Source: Candidatus Aenigmatarchaeota archaeon
GTDB taxonomy: Archaea > Aenigmatarchaeota > Aenigmatarchaeia > CG10238-14
Length of the DNA stretch: 10,021 bases
NCBI GenBank assembly: GCA_026397455.1
Contig: JAPLUX010000067.1
Location: 1 to 10,021 of the forward strand
Reading direction: 5' to 3'
Positions within the stretch are counted from its first letter, which is position 1; every line of letters begins with the position of its first letter. The notes beneath the pieces were generated by a model. The model was not told the DNA's origin, made no database searches, and saw only the letters and a program-made list of their open reading frames with translations. A program made the position numbers and the translations under genes. Of this stretch, positions 1-6,262 are shown piece by piece.

Positions 1-2
1 GT

Positions 3-605
3 TTTAAACCAAAGATGTATGTGTTAAGAGATGATGCTGTAGTCGTAGATAGAAAAGCAGTCGCATGCCATCTTTCTCAAGCTGCAAGAAGGGGTGAAGA
101 ACAGCTAGTAAAAATAACGTTGAAAGAACTTGGGATAAAAATAGCTGGTCATATCTTTGTCCCTGGCGTTTTGGAAGGGAGTGATTTATTCTTCATCGAT
201 AAAACTCATGCTTTTGCAATCGTAGGATCAAGGACTAACATGGAAGGTGTAAACCATTTGAAAGAAATTCTCAAGACAGACGTCACGCCGATTCAAATGG
301 ATAATCTTTCTAGCACGCAATTTAACATCATCAACGATATCGCTATCATAGATGAGGAATTGTCTTACGGTCCTTTGTTTTCTGCGTTGAAAGAAAAGGA
401 ATATGACCTTGTCATCGCATCAAAAAAAGTAGTGAATGAGATGGCTTTGAACTTCTTGCAGATAGATGATAACAAAGTTGTAAACGTAAAATCAGAAATC
501 AACAAAAAATTGAAGATGATGGGTCTTGATGTGATAGAAGTAGAGATAAGAGACTTGATGAAAGGAAATACTGGTGTAAGAAATATCTGTTTACCCTTCT
601 ACTGA
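3..605 (+). CDS. Arginine deiminase/amidinotransferase-fold protein, 5' end outside window
   Basis: The frame is open to the left edge, and the residues before the first ATG (position 15) still look like family sequence, so the gene very probably starts upstream and only its C-terminal ~200 residues are here. Numbered from M15: an RD pair at 5-6 in the position of the family's (F/Y)xxRD motif, an EGSD segment at 54-57 resembling the substrate-binding EGGD, RTNxEG at 73-78, and a C-terminal GVRNICLPFY whose Cys192 matches the catalytic cysteine before the end of arginine deiminases and dimethylarginine dimethylaminohydrolases. The family hydrolyses or transfers the guanidino group of arginine and its derivatives through a Cys/His pair. 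The segment where the catalytic HxD normally sits reads NLSSTQFNII here and has no His, so activity is uncertain. The gene converges on the minus-strand membrane protein with a 15-nt overlap. Family assignment is fairly secure; the reaction is not. Confidence 0.7.
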   Translation, partial: FKPKMYVLRDDAVVVDRKAVACHLSQAARRGEEQLVKITLKELGIKIAGHIFVPGVLEGSDLFFIDKTHAFAIVGSRTNMEGVNHLKEILKTDVTPIQMDNLSSTQFNIINDIAIIDEELSYGPLFSALKEKEYDLVIASKKVVNEMALNFLQIDDNKVVNVKSEINKKLKMMGLDVIEVEIRDLMKGNTGVRNICLPFY

Positions 606-1082
606 TTTTGAATAAGTTGCATTTAGTTTAGAAGTTTGTACCAAAATTTTTGTGAAATCTTTATCCCAATCTGTTTGAATTACAGTTGTTTGACCTGATT
701 TTAAAAGATCTCTTGGTTTATTGATTATATTCACCTTATTATCGTCTACAAAAACAGTGAAGTTTGAAACTTCTAATTTACCAGGATTAACAACAGTTAT
801 CAACAAGTTGTTTTCAGCATCTCTAGAAACATCTGATATCTCTACATTTTGGAATATTCTCTTGATATAAGTAATTATGTCAAAAGAAGAAGGTGTTTGT
901 GGGAGTAAAGGACCGATGATTGGTATTGATCTAAGAGTCGGTATCGAGCCTAAAATGAGATGACCGGCTATCAATGCAAAAAATATTAAGATTAAACCTA
1001 TAATTATGTTCTTGACTATTTTTATCATTGTGTAAACTATTACAGCTAAAATCAAGATACCTATAATTATTGAAATGGCCAT
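591..1082 (-). CDS. Two-TM membrane protein with a C-terminal beta-type domain, unknown function
   Basis: 163 residues. Two hydrophobic helices (about 2-20 and 26-48) separated by a short basic turn (KIVKN) are followed by a Pro-rich linker (about 50-65) and a globular C-terminal part. In that part, segments such as NLLITVVNPGKLEVSNFTVFV and the following DDNKV and LLKSGQTTVI look like alternating strands of a CARDB/Ig-like domain (inference from pattern). The domain is probably extracytoplasmic. The start at 1082 (ATGGCC) is favoured because it begins directly with the first helix; a TATA-like ATATACTTAAG lies about 27-35 bp upstream on the minus strand. The 3' end overlaps the deiminase-fold gene by 15 nt, tail to tail. 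It is divergent from the propeller/DUF4430 gene with about 118 bp between the starts, so it could belong to the same envelope neighbourhood. No function is recognised. Confidence 0.7.
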   Translation of the reverse strand: MAISIIIGILILAVIVYTMIKIVKNIIIGLILIFFALIAGHLILGSIPTLRSIPIIGPLLPQTPSSFDIITYIKRIFQNVEISDVSRDAENNLLITVVNPGKLEVSNFTVFVDDNKVNIINKPRDLLKSGQTTVIQTDWDKDFTKILVQTSKLNATYSKSVEG

Positions 1083-1163
1083 GTTTCATATATTTGTAGC
1101 AGAACTTAAGTATATTTCTCAGAAATGTTTTCATTTTCTAATACTTTTAAAATTATACAAAAT

Positions 1164-1177
1164 TATTTAAATTTAAA
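1164..1177 (+). promoter_or_regulatory. TATA box of the propeller/DUF4430 gene
   Basis: The run TTATTTAAATTTAA is centred about 30 bp before the ATG at 1201, the usual place for an archaeal TATA box with a leaderless or near-leaderless transcript. The inverted repeat at 1180-1194 begins just downstream of it, so a bound protein would block initiation. Confidence 0.55.
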
Positions 1178-1179
1178 CA

Positions 1180-1194
1180 TGGATAATTTATCCA
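1180..1194 (+). promoter_or_regulatory. Operator-like inverted repeat TGGATAA-T-TTATCCA, copy 1
   Basis: A perfect 7-bp inverted repeat around one central base, followed by GG to give 17 bp identical to the copy at 4073-4089. It lies between the TATA box and the start codon (6 nt before ATG 1201), the classic repressor position in archaea. The identical sequence in front of a second DUF4430-related gene indicates a common regulator. The divergent winged-helix gene at 3451-4032 is the obvious candidate, by inference from position. Confidence 0.75.
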
Positions 1195-1200
1195 GGTTAT

Positions 1201-3465
1201 ATGAAAAGCATAGATAGTTTAACATTTATTATCTTTTTTGGAATGTTTATCCTTTTAATAAAGCCGAACTTTGCTTATGATTGGGATATGTTTGGTCACT
1301 TTCCAAACAGAACTAGTTCTTCACAACTTCCTGGCAATATAAATTTCCCATTTGTAAGATGGAAATTTAAGGCTAACGGACCTGTAGATTCTTCACCTGC
1401 CGTTGCTAGACTTAAGGATAAAAGTATCATAGCCTTCGGCACTAATGTTCAAAATGGAAAGTTATATGTTGTCGATGGTTATGGTATCGAATATTGGACT
1501 CATGAATTTAATAATGCTGTTTTTTCCTCTCCAGTCATAGTTGATTTAAATGGTGATAATGATCCGGAAATCATTGTTGGAACTGACGACGGCATACTTT
1601 ACGTTTTCAATTATACAGGTCAGTTACTGTGGAATTATGAAATTAATGGCACTTGGAAATCCATAGATTCCTCACCATTAGTTATTTGGGTCAATAATGA
1701 ACCGTTAATCATCTTTGGAGGTTTCGGTAAACCTAATATATACGCACTGGATAAAAACGGTAATAGTGTTTGGAACTTTACTACTGGAAGCTACGGTGTT
1801 TTTTCATCCCCAGCCTTCGGAAGGATAAATGGGAGAAACCAAATAATACTGGGTTCTTACGATGGGAACGTTTATAGTCTAAATCCATCAACTGGAGAAG
1901 TACTGTGGAACTATAGCATAGGTGTATTTGTTGAGGGAACTCCAGCTGTAACACAAAATCAAATCTTTATAGGAACTCAAAAAGGCTTGTATTCCTTCTA
2001 TGGAAATGGGAACTTTCTATGGAACTTTAGTTGTGGACCTACAAGAGGAGGAATTGCTATAGGAGATGTTGACGATAATGGAGAGGAAGAAATAGTCTTT
2101 GGTTCTGATGATAATCATTTGTATGCTCTGAAAATAAACGGAAGTTTGCTCTGGGCATTTGAAACTAGAGACAAAATATTTTCAACCCCATTCATAGCTG
2201 ACATAAACTCTGACGGAATCAATGAAGTTGTTGTTGGCTCTCTTGATGGATACCTCTACGCTTTAAAGAATGGTGAACTCTATTGGAAATTCAAAACTGA
2301 TGATGGTATAGTGTCTTCTCCTGCTTTCGCAGATATGGATTCTGATGGACTACTAGAAATAGTGATAGGTTCTAGAGATTTTTATCTTTATGTGTTAGAC
2401 AGAGAAACACCAGAAGTAACGGTTGATGTGTTCGTTGAATTCCTTAATGGAACAATGTTCACAAAAACTTTATCTGTAAATGAAGACGAAGTTGGAAAAA
2501 GAATCTTAGAATTAGCTGGGCTTGACATTAGCGGTAGTTATGATTACGCTTGGGGATCCATGATAACTTGTATAGAAAATGTTTGTTCTCCTTCTGACTG
2601 GAGTTGGTATTGGTCTTTTAGACTAATCAAAGAAGATGAATGTCATTGGAATTATATGTCAGTCGGTATAGGTCCTGGTGGGACGAAAAATCCAACGTGT
2701 TGGAATAGAGACTACTCATCTTATGATGGTCATTATTGTGCAAAGAATGGAGATGCGATTGGTTTAACTTATAGAGGTTATGGAGAAGAAGTACCTACTA
2801 CAAAGTCTGATTTAGGAATAAAATCGTTCAATTTGTCATCAAATCCTGTAAGAAAAGATAAAAATGTGACAGGAGTTGTTGAAATAACGTACGGATTAAA
2901 AAATTCAAAGTTTAAAATCGGAATCTTCGTTAATAATCAAAGTATTGAAGAAAGAATTATAGAGATTTTTTCAGAATTTCCATTAAAACTAAATTTCACT
3001 ATTAATGTAACGGAAAATAGCAATGTTACTTTTATTGTAGATCCCGACAATACAGTTGAGGAATGTGATGAGAGTAATAATGAAAAATCCATTCTGCTCA
3101 ATATAATCTACTGTGGTGATGGTATATGCAACGATGATGAAACTTGTTCTTCTTGTCCTCAAGATTGTGGTTCATGTCCAACAACAACCATTGAATATAG
3201 AGGCGGTGGTGGAATTGCAACCACTACTACAACAACACAAAGTACAGTTCTGACAACTACAACAACTATTCAAACAACCACAACTATATTTTCGTCTACT
3301 TCCACTACAACAAGTACAATCCCTACAAATGTCACAAATATAGAATCAAAACCTAACCCATTAACAGGATTTGCTACGTCTATAACTTCACCGATTGGTA
3401 TCGCTATAATAGTTGCAATCGTCGTTTTAGCATTTTTTGTTTATTTAATGTTACCAGAAAGATAA
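1201..3465 (+). CDS. Secreted surface protein: 8-bladed propeller + DUF4430 + CARDB + Cys-rich segment + Thr stalk + C-terminal TM
   Basis: 754 residues. A signal peptide (about 1-25, ending NFA before YDWDMFG) is followed by eight PQQ/FG-GAP-like propeller blades (about 48-402). Each blade has an SSP-type strand, a (V/I)xGSxDGxLYAL strand and a closing LxW; several carry acidic DxNxDxxxE-like loops (VDLNGDNDPE, DINSDGINE, DMDSDGLLE) that may bind calcium. Residues about 403-535 resemble DUF4430, the transcobalamin C-terminal-like domain, here with five cysteines and a Trp-rich SDWSWYWSF strand. A CARDB-like domain (about 537-637, ending EECDESNNE) and a six-Cys segment (638-658, CGDGICNDDETCSSCPQDCG) follow, then a Thr-rich, probably glycosylated stalk (about 660-712), PLTGF (720-724), a TM helix (730-751) and the short tail PER. 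Many N-glycosylation sequons support surface exposure. Inferred role: a cell-surface ligand-capture protein, possibly for cobalamin. Its promoter carries the same operator as the transporter-like gene downstream. Confidence 0.8.
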   Translation: MKSIDSLTFIIFFGMFILLIKPNFAYDWDMFGHFPNRTSSSQLPGNINFPFVRWKFKANGPVDSSPAVARLKDKSIIAFGTNVQNGKLYVVDGYGIEYWTHEFNNAVFSSPVIVDLNGDNDPEIIVGTDDGILYVFNYTGQLLWNYEINGTWKSIDSSPLVIWVNNEPLIIFGGFGKPNIYALDKNGNSVWNFTTGSYGVFSSPAFGRINGRNQIILGSYDGNVYSLNPSTGEVLWNYSIGVFVEGTPAVTQNQIFIGTQKGLYSFYGNGNFLWNFSCGPTRGGIAIGDVDDNGEEEIVFGSDDNHLYALKINGSLLWAFETRDKIFSTPFIADINSDGINEVVVGSLDGYLYALKNGELYWKFKTDDGIVSSPAFADMDSDGLLEIVIGSRDFYLYVLDRETPEVTVDVFVEFLNGTMFTKTLSVNEDEVGKRILELAGLDISGSYDYAWGSMITCIENVCSPSDWSWYWSFRLIKEDECHWNYMSVGIGPGGTKNPTCWNRDYSSYDGHYCAKNGDAIGLTYRGYGEEVPTTKSDLGIKSFNLSSNPVRKDKNVTGVVEITYGLKNSKFKIGIFVNNQSIEERIIEIFSEFPLKLNFTINVTENSNVTFIVDPDNTVEECDESNNEKSILLNIIYCGDGICNDDETCSSCPQDCGSCPTTTIEYRGGGGIATTTTTTQSTVLTTTTTIQTTTTIFSSTSTTTSTIPTNVTNIESKPNPLTGFATSITSPIGIAIIVAIVVLAFFVYLMLPER

Positions 3466-4032
3466 TGCTACCTTTATTGAAGCCTCTTCTGAGATTTTTT
3501 TTGTAGGACCTGAACCTATTACTATTACATCCCCGTTTTCAATCTTGAAATTTTGACGAAGAGTTTCTTCCAATCCTGTAATTTTTCTGTTACATCCTGG
3601 AAATATTAATTCGTTATTTTTACAGATCAACGTTGTAGCACCGTCAGCCCCTATTTTTATAGCCTCATCTCTCTGTTCAATACCAAACTTGACTTTTTTC
3701 GATGAATTTTTAACAAGGATTGCAGTATTATACTTTCCAACTGTATAGTCACTCGTATCTATTTTTATCGGTTTTGAAACTTTCATCAGAATTTTTTTCA
3801 ACAGTTCATTTCCTTTTTCAGTCAATACGTTCCCTTTAGTAGAAGATTTTATTAATTTATTTTTTTTCAAACGTTTTATGAGTGTTTTAATAGTAGCTTC
3901 TCCCATTTCCATTTCTTTCATCAGTTGAAACCTGCCCATAGGCTTTTCAGAGAGTAAAAAAAGAATCTTAACTATGTGAACAGGGGAATAAGATGCCCTG
4001 ACATCGATCAAATCTTTAAACATGTTATCCAT
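3451..4032 (-). CDS. Winged-helix regulator, DUF4443-like
   Basis: 193 residues. The N-terminal part (about 1-85) is a winged helix: a helical lead-in (SPVHIVKILFLLSE), a recognition-helix region (GRFQLMKEMEMGEATIKTLIKRL) and a wing ending KGNVLTEKGNELLKKI. The C-terminal domain (about 95-193) has the signature YNTAILVK, FGIEQRDEAIKIGADGATTL and a VALSFW end, which I associate from memory with archaeal DUF4443 proteins; such a domain probably senses an effector. The gene lies between the two DUF4430 transcription units. It diverges from the S-component-like gene (65 bp between starts) and overlaps the propeller gene by 15 nt tail to tail. One copy of the inverted repeat lies 41-55 bp upstream of its start, and its own start codon region reads ATGGATAACATG, containing a GGATAA half-site. 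A local repressor that also controls itself is the simplest reading. Direct binding and the effector are inference. Confidence 0.75.
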   Translation of the reverse strand: MDNMFKDLIDVRASYSPVHIVKILFLLSEKPMGRFQLMKEMEMGEATIKTLIKRLKKNKLIKSSTKGNVLTEKGNELLKKILMKVSKPIKIDTSDYTVGKYNTAILVKNSSKKVKFGIEQRDEAIKIGADGATTLICKNNELIFPGCNRKITGLEETLRQNFKIENGDVIVIGSGPTKKISEEASIKVALSFW

Positions 4033-4072
4033 ATGTATATTCTATAATCAAAAGACTTAAAAAATTAAAAAT

Positions 4073-4087
4073 TGGATAATTTATCCA
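4073..4087 (+). promoter_or_regulatory. Operator-like inverted repeat TGGATAA-T-TTATCCA, copy 2
   Basis: Identical to the copy at 1180-1194, including the following GG. It sits 10 nt before ATG 4098 and directly after the A/T-rich TATA-like stretch at about 4058-4072 (TTAAAAAATTAAAAA). That stretch may serve both directions, since the regulator starts at 4032 on the other strand. A protein bound here would block the S-component-like gene and could also affect the regulator gene. Confidence 0.75.
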
Positions 4088-4097
4088 GGAATATATC

Positions 4098-4823
4098 ATG
4101 GAACAAGAATTAAAACAAAAAAGTCAACAGGGAACTTTACTTTTGTCTGCACAAAGGACGAAGTATTCATTGAAAAGAAAATTGTTGTTGATGATGGGCT
4201 TAACTTCTTTAGGAATATTAGGAAGGGCTGCATTCCAATTCATTCCAAGTGTTGAACCCTTGACGCCTTTAGCAATATTAACTGGTTTTTTACTCGGTCC
4301 TATTTCGGGCTTCATCTCTGGAGTTGTTGGTTTTTATTTATCTAATTTTCTTGTTTGGGGTTTTCAAGGCCCATGGACTATATTCCAATGTTTAGGTGCT
4401 GGCCTAGCAGGTTTTATCGGTGGGTTAATCGGGAAATTGGGAAAGAAATCTAGGACAAAATTTTTGATATCGACTTTCATCGGAATAATCGTTTATGAGA
4501 TAATCGTGACTGTTTCTATGGGAATAATGTTTGCTTTTCCATTATTACTGTTTTACATAATCACTAGCATTCCATTCTCTCTGATACATTTGTCGAGTAG
4601 CTTAGGTTTTTCATTTTCATTCTATGAATTCAAAGATCAGATAAAAAAGTTGAAGGGTGGTTTGATTGAAAAAGAGATACTTGGCTTCAGGTTTGTTAAT
4701 AGTGGTACTGGCAAGCCTGCTAATAAACTTGTACCTTACCTTTACGTCAGAAAAATCCATAGGAATGATAAAGGTAAAAGCAAAGATAGATTTTGGTACT
4801 TCAGAAAAGACAAAAACAGTTGA
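4098..4823 (+). CDS. ECF-transporter S-component-like integral membrane protein
   Basis: 241 residues as read, with a cytosolic basic N-terminus (1-28) and about five or six hydrophobic helices between 29 and 176. The segment LGRAAFQFIPSVEPLTPLAI followed by GFLLGPISGFISGVVG, and GPWTIFQCLGAGLAGFIGGL, are typical of substrate-binding S components of energy-coupling-factor vitamin transporters. S components bind a vitamin or metal precursor in the membrane and work with an EcfT/EcfA module, which is not in this window. The normal length of about 180-190 residues would end near the FKDQIKKLKGG segment. The last ~50 residues are a hydrophilic basic tail that runs 158 nt into the next gene in another frame, so the annotated end may be an artefact of a frameshift near the A6 run at 4643-4648. 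The adjacent DUF4430 gene suggests a corrinoid or similar ligand; this is inference. Confidence 0.75.
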   Translation: MEQELKQKSQQGTLLLSAQRTKYSLKRKLLLMMGLTSLGILGRAAFQFIPSVEPLTPLAILTGFLLGPISGFISGVVGFYLSNFLVWGFQGPWTIFQCLGAGLAGFIGGLIGKLGKKSRTKFLISTFIGIIVYEIIVTVSMGIMFAFPLLLFYIITSIPFSLIHLSSSLGFSFSFYEFKDQIKKLKGGLIEKEILGFRFVNSGTGKPANKLVPYLYVRKIHRNDKGKSKDRFWYFRKDKNS

Positions 4824-5073
4824 TGTTCAGAACGGAACGACAGTTTTTGATGTTTTGAATACTATCGCGACTGTTGAATACCAGGAATATGCAGGAACGG
4901 GAAAAATGATCACATCGATAGATAACATTGCACAGAATTCTAGCTATTCATGGATGTACTTTGTGGATGATAAACTAGCGTCAGTAGCGTGTGACAAGTA
5001 TGCATTGACAGAGGATTCTTCATTCACTTTCAAGTATATGTCGAACGAAGAGGCGCTAAAATACTTTAGTTGA
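4666..5073 (+). CDS. Membrane-anchored DUF4430 (transcobalamin C-terminal-like) protein
   Basis: 135 residues. The N-terminus MKKRYLASGLLIVVLASLLI is a classic signal anchor (KKR followed by a hydrophobic helix at about 6-26). The rest (about 36-133) follows the DUF4430 pattern: a VDVQNGTTVFDVLN strand and helix, GKMITSIDNI, YSWMYFVDDKLASVACDKY and a closing FTFKYM strand. The start is TTG: an in-frame TGA lies immediately before it, only this start keeps the KKR charge cluster, and a GGGTGG stretch (4655-4660) is placed as a ribosome binding site. The domain resembles the C-terminal domain of transcobalamin/intrinsic factor, so an exposed ligand-binding role next to the S-component-like protein is likely. 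It overlaps that gene by 158 nt, which is unusual, and is presumably co-transcribed from the operator-bearing promoter before 4098. Confidence 0.8.
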   Translation: MKKRYLASGLLIVVLASLLINLYLTFTSEKSIGMIKVKAKIDFGTSEKTKTVDVQNGTTVFDVLNTIATVEYQEYAGTGKMITSIDNIAQNSSYSWMYFVDDKLASVACDKYALTEDSSFTFKYMSNEEALKYFS

Positions 5074-5080
5074 TATAAAC

Positions 5081-5087
5081 TTTTTTT
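5081..5087 (+). terminator. T7 terminator after the DUF4430 gene
   Basis: Seven consecutive T on the coding strand, 8 nt after the stop codon at 5071-5073. Archaeal polymerase terminates at such T tracts without needing a hairpin. It would end the S-component/DUF4430 unit just before element copy A. Confidence 0.5.
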
Positions 5088-5108
5088 AGAAAATTTTCAA
5101 AAAACAGA

Positions 5109-5129
5109 ATCAGATAGGTTTTTGTTCTT
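5109..5129 (+). promoter_or_regulatory. Repeated promoter-like element, copy A
   Basis: Carries AGATAGGTTTTTGTTCTT. The centre of TTTTTG (5119-5124) is 27.5 bp before ATG 5149, matching archaeal TATA-box spacing for a leaderless transcript, and the same spacing is seen for copies C and E. The sequence is not a usual TATA box, and the conservation extends over about 20 bp. Confidence 0.6.
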
Positions 5130-5148
5130 AAAAATAGAAAATTAGATT

Positions 5149-5700
5149 ATGGGATTTCTCAATTTTTTCAGAAGACTTTTACAGAAGAAAGAAGACTTTT
5201 TTAATTCTCCTTCCTCTGACTATATTCCGACTAAAAATGAAAGGAGAATGATAAATAGAGTACTAGATGTAAACTATAACAGATTTAAAACGAGAATTCT
5301 ACCTAAGATTTCTCAATTTGAAAATATATCGATTAAACAAATTGAAAAATATCAATCCGAATTCTTGAAATCTAATTTAGAGAAAATAAAAGCACTTGAT
5401 AGGCCTTTAGAACAAACAATCTGGAGAATTAAATTGGCTGAAGAATTAAAGACTAAAGGAGAACTCGCTGCTGAGTTAGATTCTATTGTTAAAGATTTAA
5501 GTAACTTATTCGATCAATATGAAAAAATTCATTTTATACAACTAGATGGGAAACACATTGATAATATTCCATTTGATGTTAGATTTGATATGGAAAATGA
5601 ATTCAGTAAAATTCATGATTCGATTTTCCTTATTCTTGACTCACTTGAAAGATTTTTAAAAATTGTTAAGGAGGGATGGTATTTGGGACAATTATTATAA
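5149..5700 (+). CDS. Unknown alpha-helical protein
   Basis: 183 residues, not recognised. The N-terminus (MGFLNFFRRLLQKK) is amphipathic and could bind membrane. The rest is strongly helical and charged, with heptad-like stretches (about 55-125, e.g. QIEKYQSEFLKSNLEKIKAL and AELDSIVKDLSNLFDQYEKI) and a C-terminal helix (DSIFLILDSLERFLKIVKEG). There is no transmembrane segment or catalytic motif. The ATG at 5149 is supported by promoter-like element A at the leaderless distance. The stop codon overlaps the start of a hairpin. No functional partner is evident. Confidence 0.7.
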   Translation: MGFLNFFRRLLQKKEDFFNSPSSDYIPTKNERRMINRVLDVNYNRFKTRILPKISQFENISIKQIEKYQSEFLKSNLEKIKALDRPLEQTIWRIKLAEELKTKGELAAELDSIVKDLSNLFDQYEKIHFIQLDGKHIDNIPFDVRFDMENEFSKIHDSIFLILDSLERFLKIVKEGWYLGQLL

Positions 5701-5720
5701 AGAATCTAAATTGATTCTTT
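5699..5720 (+). terminator. Hairpin AAAGAATC-(6)-GATTCTTT at the gene end
   Basis: A perfect 8-bp inverted repeat with a 6-nt loop, beginning inside the stop codon of the preceding gene and ending in CTTTC. It may stabilise or terminate the mRNA. The stem is A/T-rich, so its strength is modest. Confidence 0.45.
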
Positions 5721-5746
5721 CTAATTAAAACTTCGTGAATTATAGT

Positions 5747-5768
5747 GTTCAAATCCCACCTCCTGGCG
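5747..5768 (+). other. tRNA 3'-end-like fragment (possible attachment-site remnant)
   Basis: GTTCAAATCCCACCTCCTGG has the form of a tRNA T-loop (TTCAAAT) with its 3' stem strand (CCCAC) and a 3' acceptor strand (CTCCTGG). The preceding bases do not form the matching T stem (only two of five pairs), and no tRNA body precedes it. A fragment running from the T loop to the acceptor end is what is left when an element integrates into a tRNA gene. No integrase or second copy is seen here, so chance is possible. Confidence 0.3.
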
Positions 5769-5776
5769 TACTTAGA

Positions 5777-5797
5777 AAAGAATAGGTTTTTGTTCTC
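5777..5797 (+). promoter_or_regulatory. Repeated promoter-like element, copy B
   Basis: AATAGGTTTTTGTTCT matches the core of copies A and C, with a diverged left end. The TTTTTG centre (5787-5792) is 34.5 bp before ATG 5824, implying a leader of about 7 nt if it works like the others. Confidence 0.5.
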
Positions 5798-5823
5798 AAA
5801 GAAGATAATAATTCTTAGAAAGT

Positions 5824-6174
5824 ATGTCTTATCATTTTACAAAAGGTAGAAGTAACGATTTAGTTATCTCTTTAATCGGACTCATCGACATTATCAGCGG
5901 TATAGTCATTTATGTCAGCCGAAATTTTAATCTTACATCAAACTCTTCTGTTTCGATGTTGATGTTCTTTTATTTCTTTTTAGGCATATGGTCTTTAGCC
6001 AGAAGCTTCAGAAGAAGAAAATACTTTGATTGGAGAGCAATCATCGACATAATCAATGCTGTATGCATGACTCTCATATATTATGGGAATGTTTACGAAA
6101 TATTCCAGATAATCGGGGCAATAATAGCGATAAAGGGAATAATAGGAATATTCCTGATTACTACAAAAGAATAA
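5824..6174 (+). CDS. Small four-TM membrane protein, unknown
   Basis: 116 residues with a short polar N-terminus (MSYHFTKGRSND) and four hydrophobic helices at about 13-31, 43-60, 74-89 and 93-112. The basic stretch ARSFRRRKYFDW lies between the second and third, which suggests N- and C-termini on the cytoplasmic side. No charged or metal-binding residues stand out in the helices, and no family is recognised. The gene follows element copy B and a tRNA-like fragment. Its 3' end runs into the A-rich stretch that serves as T-rich terminator for the genes on the other strand. Confidence 0.7.
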   Translation: MSYHFTKGRSNDLVISLIGLIDIISGIVIYVSRNFNLTSNSSVSMLMFFYFFLGIWSLARSFRRRKYFDWRAIIDIINAVCMTLIYYGNVYEIFQIIGAIIAIKGIIGIFLITTKE

Positions 6175-6187
6175 AAAAATAAAAAAA
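6173..6187 (-). terminator. T7-A-T7 terminator for the minus-strand zinc ribbon gene
   Basis: On the minus strand this reads TTTTTTTATTTTTTT, a strong archaeal-type T-tract terminator about 75 nt after the zinc-ribbon stop codon. The stretch also contains the last bases of the membrane protein gene on the plus strand. Confidence 0.5.
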
Positions 6188-6262
6188 CGTCAATGAATTT
6201 TCTGTAAATTCTCTAACCATGTCTAATTTCTCTAGAATACTAATCAAAAACTTAACCTAGGA

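Noticed and set aside
931..1134. 67-codon minus-strand ORF
   Set aside because: It overlaps the better-supported two-TM gene in another frame and its peptide has no membrane or domain pattern.
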